From a virus: a DNA stretch of 20,207 bases. The notes beneath the pieces were generated by a model. It was not told where the DNA came from and ran no database searches. It saw only the letters and a program-made list of their open reading frames with translations. Made by a program: the position numbers and the translations under genes. This document shows, piece by piece, positions 6,721 through 12,751 of the stretch (the stretch's first letter is position 1; every line of letters starts with the position of its first letter). The DNA is taken from the IMG/VR virus record IMGVR_UViG_3300030103_001095, positions 1 through 20,207 of that record. One strand, given 5' to 3'.

Positions 6721-7158
6721 TTATATGTGATGTAGAATATCTTCAGGATTATTAATTGTTCCTAGGACTTCATCATCATTTAGTAATCGCACTTCTCCAC
6801 CTTCAATAGGGAGTCGTGATCCAGCGTATCGAGCAAAAATAACCCAATCGCCTTTTTTGCACCAAGGGCCTGTATAAAATTTATCTTCATCTTTATACGC
6901 CAAAGGTCCAACCTTTATAACATAACCACAATTAGTAGCTATTCGTAACTTGTCTAGTGATTCTTGAGCTATGATAATACCACCTTTAGTTTTATCTTTA
7001 GGTTCGAAAGGTAATACCAATATTCTCCAACCAGAAGGGTTGGGTAGTTTTTCTAATACTTCTTTAGATAGATTTTCAGCTCTAACTTTATTCTTATCTT
7101 CTTCTGCTTGTTTTTTATCCTCTTCTTTATATTTCTCTTGTAGTGCGTGTTTAGTCAT
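6721..7158 (-). CDS. GroES-like phage co-chaperonin, copy A (145 aa)
   Basis: After a charged 40-residue N-terminal extension the protein shows the Cpn10 core: GWRILVLPFEPKDKTKGGII at about residues 43-62, a conserved GPWCKKGDWVIFARYAGSRL block and a closing EVRLLNDDEVLGTI strand pair. The mobile loop that would bind the host GroEL reads KTKGGIIIAQES, so the hydrophobic contact tripeptide is III. Phage co-chaperonins such as T4 gp31 help GroEL fold the large capsid protein, and the position in the capsid cassette fits that role. The gene overlaps the 64-aa gene by 8 bases. A second, different copy is at 14786-15208. Confidence 0.85.
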   Translation of the reverse strand: MTKHALQEKYKEEDKKQAEEDKNKVRAENLSKEVLEKLPNPSGWRILVLPFEPKDKTKGGIIIAQESLDKLRIATNCGYVIKVGPLAYKDEDKFYTGPWCKKGDWVIFARYAGSRLPIEGGEVRLLNDDEVLGTINNPEDILHHI

Positions 7159-7345
7159 CGTTTTGCTCCTTGTTATCTAGCAGGTTAGAGAGTTCCTGTA
7201 GTGTTTGTTCAAATCCTTGAACTTTGCCAATAAGATATTGATATTTTTCAAGACTGTCAACACCTGACAAAATGGTATCCGTACAGTCCTGGATAGATTG
7301 TTTTAAATATCTTTGTAGTTTATATACTACATTAAGTTCTTCCAT
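7151..7345 (-). CDS. 64-aa helical protein heading capsid cassette A
   Basis: A small, mostly helical protein with the pattern SLEKYQYLIGKVQGFEQTLQ near residues 31-50. The same place in cassette B encodes a 61-aa protein with SYEQYQYELGKLHALEHLL, so the two are paralogues. Both overlap the start of their co-chaperonin gene, by 8 bases here and by ATGA in cassette B, so the link between the two genes is conserved. AAAGGAAAAATA lies before the ATG. Function unknown; a partner or regulator of the co-chaperonin or scaffold is only a guess from coupling. Confidence 0.65.
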   Translation of the reverse strand: MEELNVVYKLQRYLKQSIQDCTDTILSGVDSLEKYQYLIGKVQGFEQTLQELSNLLDNKEQNDD

Positions 7346-7373
7346 TATTTTTCCTTTCGTATATTTTTATAGA

Positions 7374-7451
7374 ATGAGCGACCCAAAACCAGAAAATGAA
7401 GATTTAACAGTTATAGTGGATTTCGAATTTGATCTACCAACTATTCATTAA
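7374..7451 (+). CDS. Possible 25-aa plus-strand micro-ORF, acidic
   Basis: The 102-base gap between the two minus-strand genes holds an ATG-to-TAA plus-strand frame of 25 codons, starting MSDPKPENEDLTVIVDFEFD. Its sense looks protein-like: acidic and Pro-rich, then alternating Val/Ile/Phe and Asp. The minus strand of this gap has no usable frame. Against it, there is no clear ribosome binding site (the bases before ATG are TTTTTATAGA), it would be the only plus-strand gene here, and 25 open codons can occur by chance. The last 4 bases overlap the end of the 92-aa gene. Confidence 0.25.
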   Translation: MSDPKPENEDLTVIVDFEFDLPTIH

Positions 7452-7726
7452 GTCTTATGTGATTTTCTAATACTTTCTTTTCCTTTTTTAAAAATGCTAG
7501 CAATTTCATTTTTACCCATTACTTTTGCTCTTTGTTCAGCAACAGTAAGGATTTGAATTTTCCTCGCAAACGGTTTCTTAACCTTTTTAACTTTCGCAAC
7601 CGTGTTCTTAGCGTCAGTTTTAGTTGCAAATTTAATGCCGACAGTGTCTTTAGGATTCTCATCCGTATATAATCTTCTTCCAGAGCCTTTAGGCTTTTTT
7701 CCCGTTCCCGTTTTTGGATCCGCCAC
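7448..7726 (-). CDS. 92-aa basic protein of unknown function
   Basis: A Lys-rich protein starting MADPKTGTGKKPKGSGRRLY, followed by TVGIKFATKTDAKNTVAKVK, VKKPFARKIQILTVAEQRAK and a basic tail. I recall this family from uncultured marine phages, where it sits among other tiny basic genes near the head genes. No function is known to me; its charge suggests nucleic-acid binding or a packaged protein. The start is GTG at 7726, supported by AAAGGAG 6 bases upstream. The first 38 bases overlap the end of the 45-aa gene in another frame. It is the last gene before cassette A. Confidence 0.7.
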   Translation of the reverse strand: MADPKTGTGKKPKGSGRRLYTDENPKDTVGIKFATKTDAKNTVAKVKKVKKPFARKIQILTVAEQRAKVMGKNEIASIFKKGKESIRKSHKT

Positions 7727-7826
7727 CTATGACTCCTTTCAATGTTTTAGCTTGGCCAGCATGTAATTTAGAAGCTTTTTTCAAACCTTTAATTACTTTT
7801 TTTATTTTCTTTTTGGCTTGTTTCAT
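7689..7826 (-). CDS. 45-aa basic small protein
   Basis: Read directly from the minus strand: ATG at 7826, TAA at 7691-7689, giving MKQAKKKIKKVIKGLKKASK, then a LHAGQAKTLK segment and a Gly/Asn/Lys tail. It contains many Lys, no Cys and a probable amphipathic helix in the first 35 residues. The KASKLHAGQAKTLK core is one I recall in small conserved marine-phage proteins. The start overlaps the stop of the 49-aa gene as ATGA, and the ribosome binding site GGAAGGAAAAAAAG falls in the tail of that gene. Its end overlaps the 92-aa gene by 38 bases. Function unknown. Confidence 0.65.
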   Translation of the reverse strand: MKQAKKKIKKVIKGLKKASKLHAGQAKTLKGVIGGGSKNGNGKKA

Positions 7827-7972
7827 CTTTTTTTCCTTCCTGCACAATGTGCTTTTTCACTAAAACCTCTAGGGTTGTTACAGTTAATTTTTCTTTTTCT
7901 TTTCATAGACCACTTCTTTTTTTGGGGTGGTTTAGAAACTTGTTTAGAGACTTGGGCCCTAGATATGGCCAT
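7823..7972 (-). CDS. 49-aa basic protein with two Cys
   Basis: Read directly: ATG at 7972, TGA at 7825-7823. It begins MAISRAQVSKQVSKPPQKKK, then a basic KRKRK run and NCNNPRGFSEKAHCAGRKKR at the C-terminus, with Cys at residues 31 and 43. The GFSEKAHCAGRKK ending is a recurrent motif I recall from very small marine-phage proteins encoded among virion genes. Cys and basic residues could suggest nucleic-acid or metal binding, but a Cys pair alone is not a zinc site. The start overlaps the stop of the 75-aa TM protein gene as TAATG. Function unknown. Confidence 0.7.
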   Translation of the reverse strand: MAISRAQVSKQVSKPPQKKKWSMKRKRKINCNNPRGFSEKAHCAGRKKR

Positions 7973-8199
7973 TAAAAATCTGAGGTTTTAATTAAAAATT
8001 CTTCTATCCATGCAACTCTATCGTCCATATCAAGAATTTTACTTTTAATAATAGCTATATCTTGTTGCATTTCTGCAACACTATCAGCTTTCTTTTCCAC
8101 TGCATTAAGTCTCTCTGACCACATACCCCATGTCATACCAATTGTTGCTATTAAAACAACATAAGGTAGAATAGTTTTAAGTTCTATCTTAAACGACAT
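7972..8199 (-). CDS. 75-aa membrane-anchored coiled-coil protein, lysis-type
   Basis: One transmembrane segment at residues 9-26 (TILPYVVLIATIGMTWGMW) is followed by a heptad-like charged helix to the end (LNAVEKKADSVAEMQQDIAI). The short basic N-terminus predicts the C-terminal coiled coil outside the cytoplasm. This layout resembles small phage holin or inner-membrane spanin-like proteins, but there is no diagnostic motif and no lipoprotein partner next to it. It follows another TM plus coiled-coil protein (153 aa), and the two may be distant relatives. It lacks a strong ribosome binding site. The lysis role is inferred. Confidence 0.6.
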   Translation of the reverse strand: MSFKIELKTILPYVVLIATIGMTWGMWSERLNAVEKKADSVAEMQQDIAIIKSKILDMDDRVAWIEEFLIKTSDF

Positions 8200-8242
8200 A
8201 TACAGTCCTGATCTGTTTTACAGTCACACATTGATATACTCC

Positions 8243-8704
8243 TCATTTTGTTTTAGCGGACATTCCACTTAAAGGGTTATTTAAAGCTTTATCTATCTTT
8301 AAGTCAAGACTTTCTTCTAGTAATTTCATTTCATTAAGAAGCTCTCTATTATCTTCTTTTTGCCTATCTTCCACATCATTTACAATTTCAGTTATGTGTC
8401 GAATATCTCCAGATTGTTGACGTAAATCAGCCTTCATATCTGAACGCATATCACGTGCTACGTCACTAATTATAGTTATTTCTTGCAGTATCATATCTAT
8501 TTCTGATTTTAACACAGCCATACCTTCATCATATTGAGAGAGGTCTGGCTCAGTATATAGAGTTATCTTCTCCTTCATGTTGAGATAATCTTGATAGAAA
8601 GTGAAGCCTGTCCATGCAGCACCACCAAGAGCACCTAGTAAAGTAAAGATGGCAAACACCTTCCCTCCAGTTATCTTCATTCCGCTATACTCAATACTGG
8701 GCAT
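8243..8704 (-). CDS. 153-aa membrane-anchored coiled-coil protein
   Basis: One transmembrane segment at about residues 14-37 (KVFAIFTLLGALGGAAWTGF) is followed by a long coiled coil (KSEIDMILQEITIISDVARD ... NRELLNEMKLLEESLDLKID). I recall similar proteins in marine phages near lysis or small membrane genes. Start: ATG at 8704 has CGGAG 7-8 bases upstream and overlaps the 477-aa gene by 14 bases; a second Met at residue 9 lacks a proper site. Function unknown; a holin, spanin-like or superinfection-exclusion role would all fit the topology. Confidence 0.6.
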   Translation of the reverse strand: MPSIEYSGMKITGGKVFAIFTLLGALGGAAWTGFTFYQDYLNMKEKITLYTEPDLSQYDEGMAVLKSEIDMILQEITIISDVARDMRSDMKADLRQQSGDIRHITEIVNDVEDRQKEDNRELLNEMKLLEESLDLKIDKALNNPLSGMSAKTK

Positions 8705-10124
8705 CTATCATCTCCGAAATTGTATTATCTTGTGCCATATTAAATAGCATACCATATTGATCGTCTATTGTCTTGTTTAAATATTCTGTCACATTTGTAT
8801 CTTGAAGGTACGATTGACTATCAAAAAATGTTTTTGTGTTTCCTAGTATTTGCATCACAATTAATGTTTTAGTTTGAGCAGCGTCATCATACCTTGCTTT
8901 ATCGTCAATTTTTTTTACTATTTTGGTAGCAGCTTTTTCTTTCTTTGATACTTTAGGCTCCGATGCTTTCTCTTCTTCTACCTTTTCTTCTGGATCTTCT
9001 TCTTTTTGTGGTGTTTGCGTTTCTTCTGGTTCTGGTTCCTGTGATTCTTCTTGAGATTCTTCTATAGGTTCTTCCTCTGGTTCTGCTTCTACAACTACAA
9101 TTTCTTCCATTTCCATCTCAATCTCTATTTCAACTTCTGTTTCTACCTCAACAATCTCAACTTCAGGTTCAGGTAAATTAATCTCTATCTCAGCTATTTC
9201 TATCTCAACACTTGCGATAGTAATTTCTTCTACTTCAGTTTCAATTGGAGCAAAAGAAATTTCTCCATCATCAACACTAATATCATTAAATTCAAAAACC
9301 TCTTCGACAAAGTCTAGTTCAACAGGGTCAAAAATGTTTAAATAATATATTTCTTCGATTGTGGTTATTTGTTGAGTTATAATCGTATTAATTACATTGT
9401 AAAAGACATCAACTGTAACGTCATCAAACAAAGGACCAATGGCAAGATTGATATCTCTACCACCTACTTCAATAACTATTTTATTTAATACACCAGCGAA
9501 ATCGAAAGACCCGTTATAAGATTCATAGCCGGTTGATACTCCAGATTCAGACAGGATGTCAGTACCTGAAAAGACCTGACTAGTTCCGTTAAGTCCTGTA
9601 ATGTGCATGTATATTCTATCTTGAGCATCTTGTTTATCTACTTCAATTGTGTATCTAACTTGGCCACCCTTATCTATTTGTAAATCAGATATGTCAACTG
9701 TATTTATGAATGTAGTTCCCATACCAGACACACCCATAGTAGATGTTGAGTTACCACTGCCTGTAATTTGAGCACACTTATCTGAACCTAAACCATAACA
9801 AGAATTACCTGAAGGCATGTTAGCACCACCTTGACCACCCCAATCAATGTCCATGTCACCTTCTTTGCTTGAAGATACATAACCATTAGATCCGTCTAGT
9901 ATATCTCCTGAGTTTGAGTTTGTGATAGTTTCAGTTGTAGTTGTAACAGTGGTTGTTGTCGTTGTAACAATCTCTGTTCCTAAATCCTCTTCTGTTATGA
10001 CAGTTTCAGACTCTTCTGTGATAGTAACACCAGGAGTGCAAAGTCCTGCTGTATCGGGCACACAATCAGCTTTAGAGTAAGAGTAACATAGAGAGAGCAA
10101 TAAGACCAAAATTCTTAATAGCAT
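8691..10124 (-). CDS. 477-aa exported protein with acidic low-complexity region
   Basis: The N-terminus is a signal peptide: MLLRILVLLLSLCYSYSKA, cut before Asp-Cys. It is followed by a Thr-rich run near residues 52-68, a Gly/Ser/Asn-rich beta-type domain (about 90-240), and then a striking acidic region (about 270-395) alternating Glu with Ile or Val, then Glu/Pro/Gln runs. A basic patch (KVSKKEKAATKIVKK) and a helical C-terminus with FFDSQSYLQDTNVTEYLN close it. AAAAGGAG precedes the ATG. The first 53 bases overlap the 185-aa gene in another frame. I do not recognise a function. An exported protein encoded inside a head-gene region is unusual; release, cell-surface modification or a virion appendage are possibilities only. 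Confidence 0.65.
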   Translation of the reverse strand: MLLRILVLLLSLCYSYSKADCVPDTAGLCTPGVTITEESETVITEEDLGTEIVTTTTTTVTTTTETITNSNSGDILDGSNGYVSSSKEGDMDIDWGGQGGANMPSGNSCYGLGSDKCAQITGSGNSTSTMGVSGMGTTFINTVDISDLQIDKGGQVRYTIEVDKQDAQDRIYMHITGLNGTSQVFSGTDILSESGVSTGYESYNGSFDFAGVLNKIVIEVGGRDINLAIGPLFDDVTVDVFYNVINTIITQQITTIEEIYYLNIFDPVELDFVEEVFEFNDISVDDGEISFAPIETEVEEITIASVEIEIAEIEINLPEPEVEIVEVETEVEIEIEMEMEEIVVVEAEPEEEPIEESQEESQEPEPEETQTPQKEEDPEEKVEEEKASEPKVSKKEKAATKIVKKIDDKARYDDAAQTKTLIVMQILGNTKTFFDSQSYLQDTNVTEYLNKTIDDQYGMLFNMAQDNTISEMIDAQY

Positions 10125-10629
10125 TGATATCTCCTTTTGGTTGTTCTTCTACTTTAACTTGTGCAACATATTCAGTTTTGTATCTACTGCCATCTGGAAT
10201 CTCTGAAGGGTTATCTGCCCAATATTGAGCTGCCTCCGCCCCGATGAAACCTCGTACAGGGCACGGGGTTCCGGCATCAGTCATGCTGTCCCAAACTCGT
10301 GGGTCTTGACAAAGAATAGATACTGCTGACACTTTCATGCCGAAAGCGAATTGAGTCTTACTTAATTTTAAAAGCTGACACAGCTCGTCATCTATAAGCA
10401 CTCCTGTAGCTAAACCTAACACATTATTTTGAACACTTCCCCCAACACCGACCTTACATATATCTGAATTTGAGTTTGGAATTACAGGAGCATTCGCTGT
10501 TGGTGGCGTATTGTTTACTACTGTGCTGGACACGGTATTGGTCTCAGCGTATAAATTTTTTTGAGAGGATGTTAATCCTATGCAAAGCACAGTTATGTAT
10601 ACAAAAAATAAAAATTTAAAATCTCTCAC
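10072..10629 (-). CDS. 185-aa exported protein with hydrophobic C-terminal tail
   Basis: Starts with GTG at 10629, with GGAG 10 bases upstream. Residues 1-28 are a signal peptide (basic start RDFK, core FLFFVYITVLCIGL, likely cut after NLYA). A Thr/Asn/Pro-rich linker follows, then a Gly-rich segment and a conserved-looking block, VSAVSILCQDPRVWDSMTDA, then GTPCPVRGFIGAEAAQYW. The Cys pattern suggests disulphides outside the cytoplasm. The protein ends in a hydrophobic run, NFGLIALSMLLLL. I recall the CQDPRV ... GTPCP block from uncultured marine phage proteins without assigned function. It is coupled to the 477-aa exported protein, so the two may act together. Confidence 0.65.
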   Translation of the reverse strand: MRDFKFLFFVYITVLCIGLTSSQKNLYAETNTVSSTVVNNTPPTANAPVIPNSNSDICKVGVGGSVQNNVLGLATGVLIDDELCQLLKLSKTQFAFGMKVSAVSILCQDPRVWDSMTDAGTPCPVRGFIGAEAAQYWADNPSEIPDGSRYKTEYVAQVKVEEQPKGDINAIKNFGLIALSMLLLL

Positions 10630-10632
10630 TAT

Positions 10633-10908
10633 TCAACATCTCCAACGTTTACGAGCCTGTCTTAATCTTGAGTTTGGATCTTTTGCTGCTTTAGGAAACT
10701 TTTTCATTTGTCCTGCACTTCTAGCACAAAACGATTTTCTTCTTTTTGCTGATTTACTACCAGGTTTTACTTTACCTGTTACAGCAGTTTTTAATTTAGA
10801 ACCAGGATTGTCTCTTCTATATTTTGCAACGCCTGCTTTAGTCATTCCCGCTCCACTTTTAGTGGAGCGAAAATATTTTTTAGTTTTTGGTGGCTGTTTG
10901 TCTGCCAT
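10633..10908 (-). CDS. 91-aa basic protein, DUF6321-like
   Basis: A strongly basic protein with KKYFRSTKSGAGMTKAGVAK at the N-terminus, then SAKRRKSFCARSAGQMKKFP, DPNSRLRQARKRW and a terminal Arg-Cys. The RRKSFCARMxGM-like block plus DPNSRxxxAxRxWxC ending is what I recall as the DUF6321 family of small marine phage and cyanophage proteins. The biochemical role is unknown; charge suggests DNA or RNA contact. Its ATG overlaps the stop of the 90-aa gene (TAATG). It lies at the boundary between cassette B and the island and has no counterpart after cassette A. Confidence 0.7.
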   Translation of the reverse strand: MADKQPPKTKKYFRSTKSGAGMTKAGVAKYRRDNPGSKLKTAVTGKVKPGSKSAKRRKSFCARSAGQMKKFPKAAKDPNSRLRQARKRWRC

Positions 10909-11180
10909 TACGCAAATATACAGGTCAGTGAAGTCACATTAGTTAATGTAGCATGTATTCTGTCTTGGAATCTCATACCTGTATCACCTATGTAAGTTTC
11001 AATAACTGCTGTTGCTGATGCAGGAGTATCTATATCAAGTCTAGTTGCTCCTCCACTACCATCTTTTAAAACGATACTACCAGCAGTTCCACCACAGACA
11101 GCATGAATAGCTATCAGTCTTGCGGGACCTGTTCCTACGTTTCCTGTAGCGGTTACTTTAGCCGATCTATAGTTAATCAT
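10908..11180 (-). CDS. 90-aa beta-rich structural protein, cassette B copy
   Basis: A small Gly/Ala/Thr-rich protein with strand-like segments (ARLIAIHAVCGGTAGSIVLK, TAVIETYIGDTGMRFQDRIH). It lines up with the 94-aa protein of cassette A through the R-L-x-x-I ... G-x-x-G-x-I-x-L-x-D pattern, the IGDTGMRF versus VPEDGILF segment and the TxxTNxxxxTxxF/I ending. Identity is low (around 25%), so homology rests on pattern, length and synteny. A minor head or head-completion role is inferred. It sits 9 bases after the 173-aa gene. Confidence 0.6.
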   Translation of the reverse strand: MINYRSAKVTATGNVGTGPARLIAIHAVCGGTAGSIVLKDGSGGATRLDIDTPASATAVIETYIGDTGMRFQDRIHATLTNVTSLTCIFA

Positions 11181-11189
11181 AACTTACTC

Positions 11190-11711
11190 CTAACTTAATT
11201 TAGGTAAGCCTTCACCCGGTTGACCTTGATCTACTACATAGTAATAAATGATACCTGTAATAGTACCACCTGTTGCAGCAGATGAACCTTGACCACCAAC
11301 AATTTTAATTTTTTCAGTTGAAGGTGTTCCTAAATCACCAAGAGCTGCACCCGCAGTGGAGTCACCACCCCAAATAGTTGCTACATCACCTGTATCTGCA
11401 TCGGACTCATTTAAGAGACCATCTACGTCTACAAAGTTTGTTCCACCATCAAAGTCAGTGAAACCCATATCAATAGTTGGATTTGTTCCACCTGTTGCAT
11501 CAGGATTGTATGCGATACCTGTAACTACGCAGTTCTTTGGAAGAACTACTTTTCTTGTATCTGTTGCTGAAACTTGAACGTCAGTTCCTTGTGCTGCTGT
11601 TGGCAAAAAATAAAATTGTGCCGCCATCACCATAGAACCAGCGTAAGTTTCTCTTTTGTTGTCTCCACCGTTAGATCTTACGATCCCGGTGAATGTTGTT
11701 CTATTTGCCAT
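11190..11711 (-). CDS. 173-aa beta-rich head protein, cassette B copy
   Basis: Rich in Gly, Thr, Asp and Val with beta-type segments (GSMVMAAQFYFLPTA, RKVVLPKNCVVTGIAYNPDA, TGGTITGIIYYYVVDQG). The first 15 residues, MANRTTFTGIVRSNGG, resemble the N-terminus of the 178-aa protein of cassette A; the remainder is not clearly alignable. The first gene after the capsid terminator, it has AAAGGAG before its ATG. The long leader carries a UUCG-loop hairpin and a TATAAT sequence. Its Asp/Gly-rich repeats could bind metal, but that is not shown. Structural role inferred from context. Confidence 0.6.
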   Translation of the reverse strand: MANRTTFTGIVRSNGGDNKRETYAGSMVMAAQFYFLPTAAQGTDVQVSATDTRKVVLPKNCVVTGIAYNPDATGGTNPTIDMGFTDFDGGTNFVDVDGLLNESDADTGDVATIWGGDSTAGAALGDLGTPSTEKIKIVGGQGSSAATGGTITGIIYYYVVDQGQPGEGLPKLS

Positions 11712-11728
11712 GTCTTACTCCTTTGTAA

Positions 11729-11744
11729 GTCCTCCGAAGAGGTC
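11729..11744 (-). promoter_or_regulatory. Short UUCG-loop hairpin in the leader of the 173-aa gene
   Basis: On the minus strand CCTC (11742-11739) and GAGG (11734-11731) flank TTCG (11738-11735), giving a C(UUCG)G tetraloop, one of the most stable RNA loops, with one further G-C pair outside a mismatch. It lies just before the ribosome binding site AAAGGAG of the 173-aa gene. It could protect the processed 5' end of the transcript downstream of the capsid terminator; function is inferred. Confidence 0.35.
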
Positions 11745-11772
11745 ATGTTGTTAATGAAATTATATTTTGACA

Positions 11773-11806
11773 TAAAAAAAGGGCGCAGTCAAAGACATAC
11801 GCCCCT
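11773..11806 (-). terminator. Intrinsic terminator after capsid gene B
   Basis: On the minus strand GGGCG (11804-11800) pairs with CGCCC (11785-11781), with an inner GTC/GAC stem around a TTT loop and a small internal bulge, followed by seven U (11780-11774). It is positioned about 19 bases past the capsid stop, matching the terminator of cassette A in place and type though not in sequence. Confidence 0.75.
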
Positions 11807-11824
11807 TTAGATATTAATTATTTA

Positions 11825-12748
11825 TTATGCGCCTGAAGTACCGAAAATACCTCTAGGATCTGAGAAACCAAATGAGTATCTCTCTCTAGCTTTGTATCTT
11901 ACGTTACCTGTGTCAAAGTCACCTTCCATATTTGTGGAAAGAGCAGTTCTTGTGAAATGCTTTAGACCATTAGGTGCATCAGTTTTAATGTAGAATGCGT
12001 TCACGTCAGTTAAGAAGTGGTTTACTACATAACCTTCAGGAATCATTCCCATATTTCTGATTGCATTGACATCATTGTCAGCAGTACCTGGTCTTAATGC
12101 AGATGACAGTAATCTGTCAGCAGTAAACTGTAATTCTTTTGGAATAATCAGTTTTCTACCTTGTGTTGCAATTTTAAGACCACGCTCATCCACGAATGCA
12201 GAAATGTCAATCAAAGATTGCTCAAGTGATGTCTCATTCAAATCAGCATCAGTTGCTAATCTGTTTGATAAGATACCACCTTGTGCTAATGGGTGTTGTG
12301 TATTGATAAGTGATACACCATCACCACCAGGATTAGTTCCTGCAGCACCTGCACCAGCAAAAGCTGTGTTTAAAACATCAGCAGCTTTTACTTGCTTTGT
12401 GTTTGCCATTGATCTTGCAAGAGCTTTTGTGTAACGAGAAGAAAGCTGATCATAAAGATTATCTTCGATTGCTTCTTCTGTTATTGCAAAACCTAATGCA
12501 ATTGTTTCGTGTGTGTAGCGTGAAGTGTATGCTTCAACTGCTGTGTCATAAGATATGCCAGCACCTTCAGCTTTTGATGGTGCAGAACCGAAACCTGATA
12601 ACATTACTTCCTCTTCAAACGCTCTGTCTGAAGATTCGTTGTCAAAGATTTCTGCGTGTTCGTTTTCATATCTTGAATACTCCAAGCCAAACAGTGCGTT
12701 TAGACCTGGTTCTAACTCTTTAACGAGTTGACTTCTTGAAATAGCCAT
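11825..12748 (-). CDS. Major capsid protein, copy B (307 aa)
   Basis: Same family and length class as copy A, from MAISRSQLVKELEPGLNALF to the shared C-terminal block VRYKARERYSFGFSDPRGIF. Blocks FAITEEAIEDNLYD, SSRYTKALARSMANTKQVKA and MEGDFDTGNVRYKAR are identical between copies. Copy B carries a few extra residues around 131-145 (Gly/Ala-rich, GAGAAGTNPGGDG) and substitutions clustered at residues 33-75 and in the 240-280 region, as would suit changes in surface or inter-subunit loops. There is no frameshift or stop, so the gene looks functional. It starts 3 bases after the decoration-like gene ends, with AGGA inside that gene as ribosome binding site, a closer coupling than in copy A. Confidence 0.9.
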   Translation of the reverse strand: MAISRSQLVKELEPGLNALFGLEYSRYENEHAEIFDNESSDRAFEEEVMLSGFGSAPSKAEGAGISYDTAVEAYTSRYTHETIALGFAITEEAIEDNLYDQLSSRYTKALARSMANTKQVKAADVLNTAFAGAGAAGTNPGGDGVSLINTQHPLAQGGILSNRLATDADLNETSLEQSLIDISAFVDERGLKIATQGRKLIIPKELQFTADRLLSSALRPGTADNDVNAIRNMGMIPEGYVVNHFLTDVNAFYIKTDAPNGLKHFTRTALSTNMEGDFDTGNVRYKARERYSFGFSDPRGIFGTSGA

Positions 12749-12751
12749 AGT

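Larger units (their letters stand above)
2427..7345 (-). repeat. Capsid-assembly cassette A (eight families shared with cassette B)
   Basis: Order on the minus strand: 64-aa coiled protein, co-chaperonin, scaffold, 155-aa head protein, decoration-like protein, capsid protein, terminator, 61-aa unique gene, 178-aa and 94-aa beta-rich proteins. The first six genes match cassette B one to one by sequence, and the last two by position plus partial sequence. This is a diverged tandem gene duplication, not a recent DNA repeat; nucleotide identity is patchy, for example a 20-base identical tract at 3777-3796 matching 11889-11908. Confidence 0.85.

Noticed and set aside
11759-11764. Perfect TATAAT on the minus strand downstream of terminator B
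   Set aside because: No acceptable -35 box lies 16-18 bases upstream (the region is the terminator stem), and TATAAT is common by chance here.
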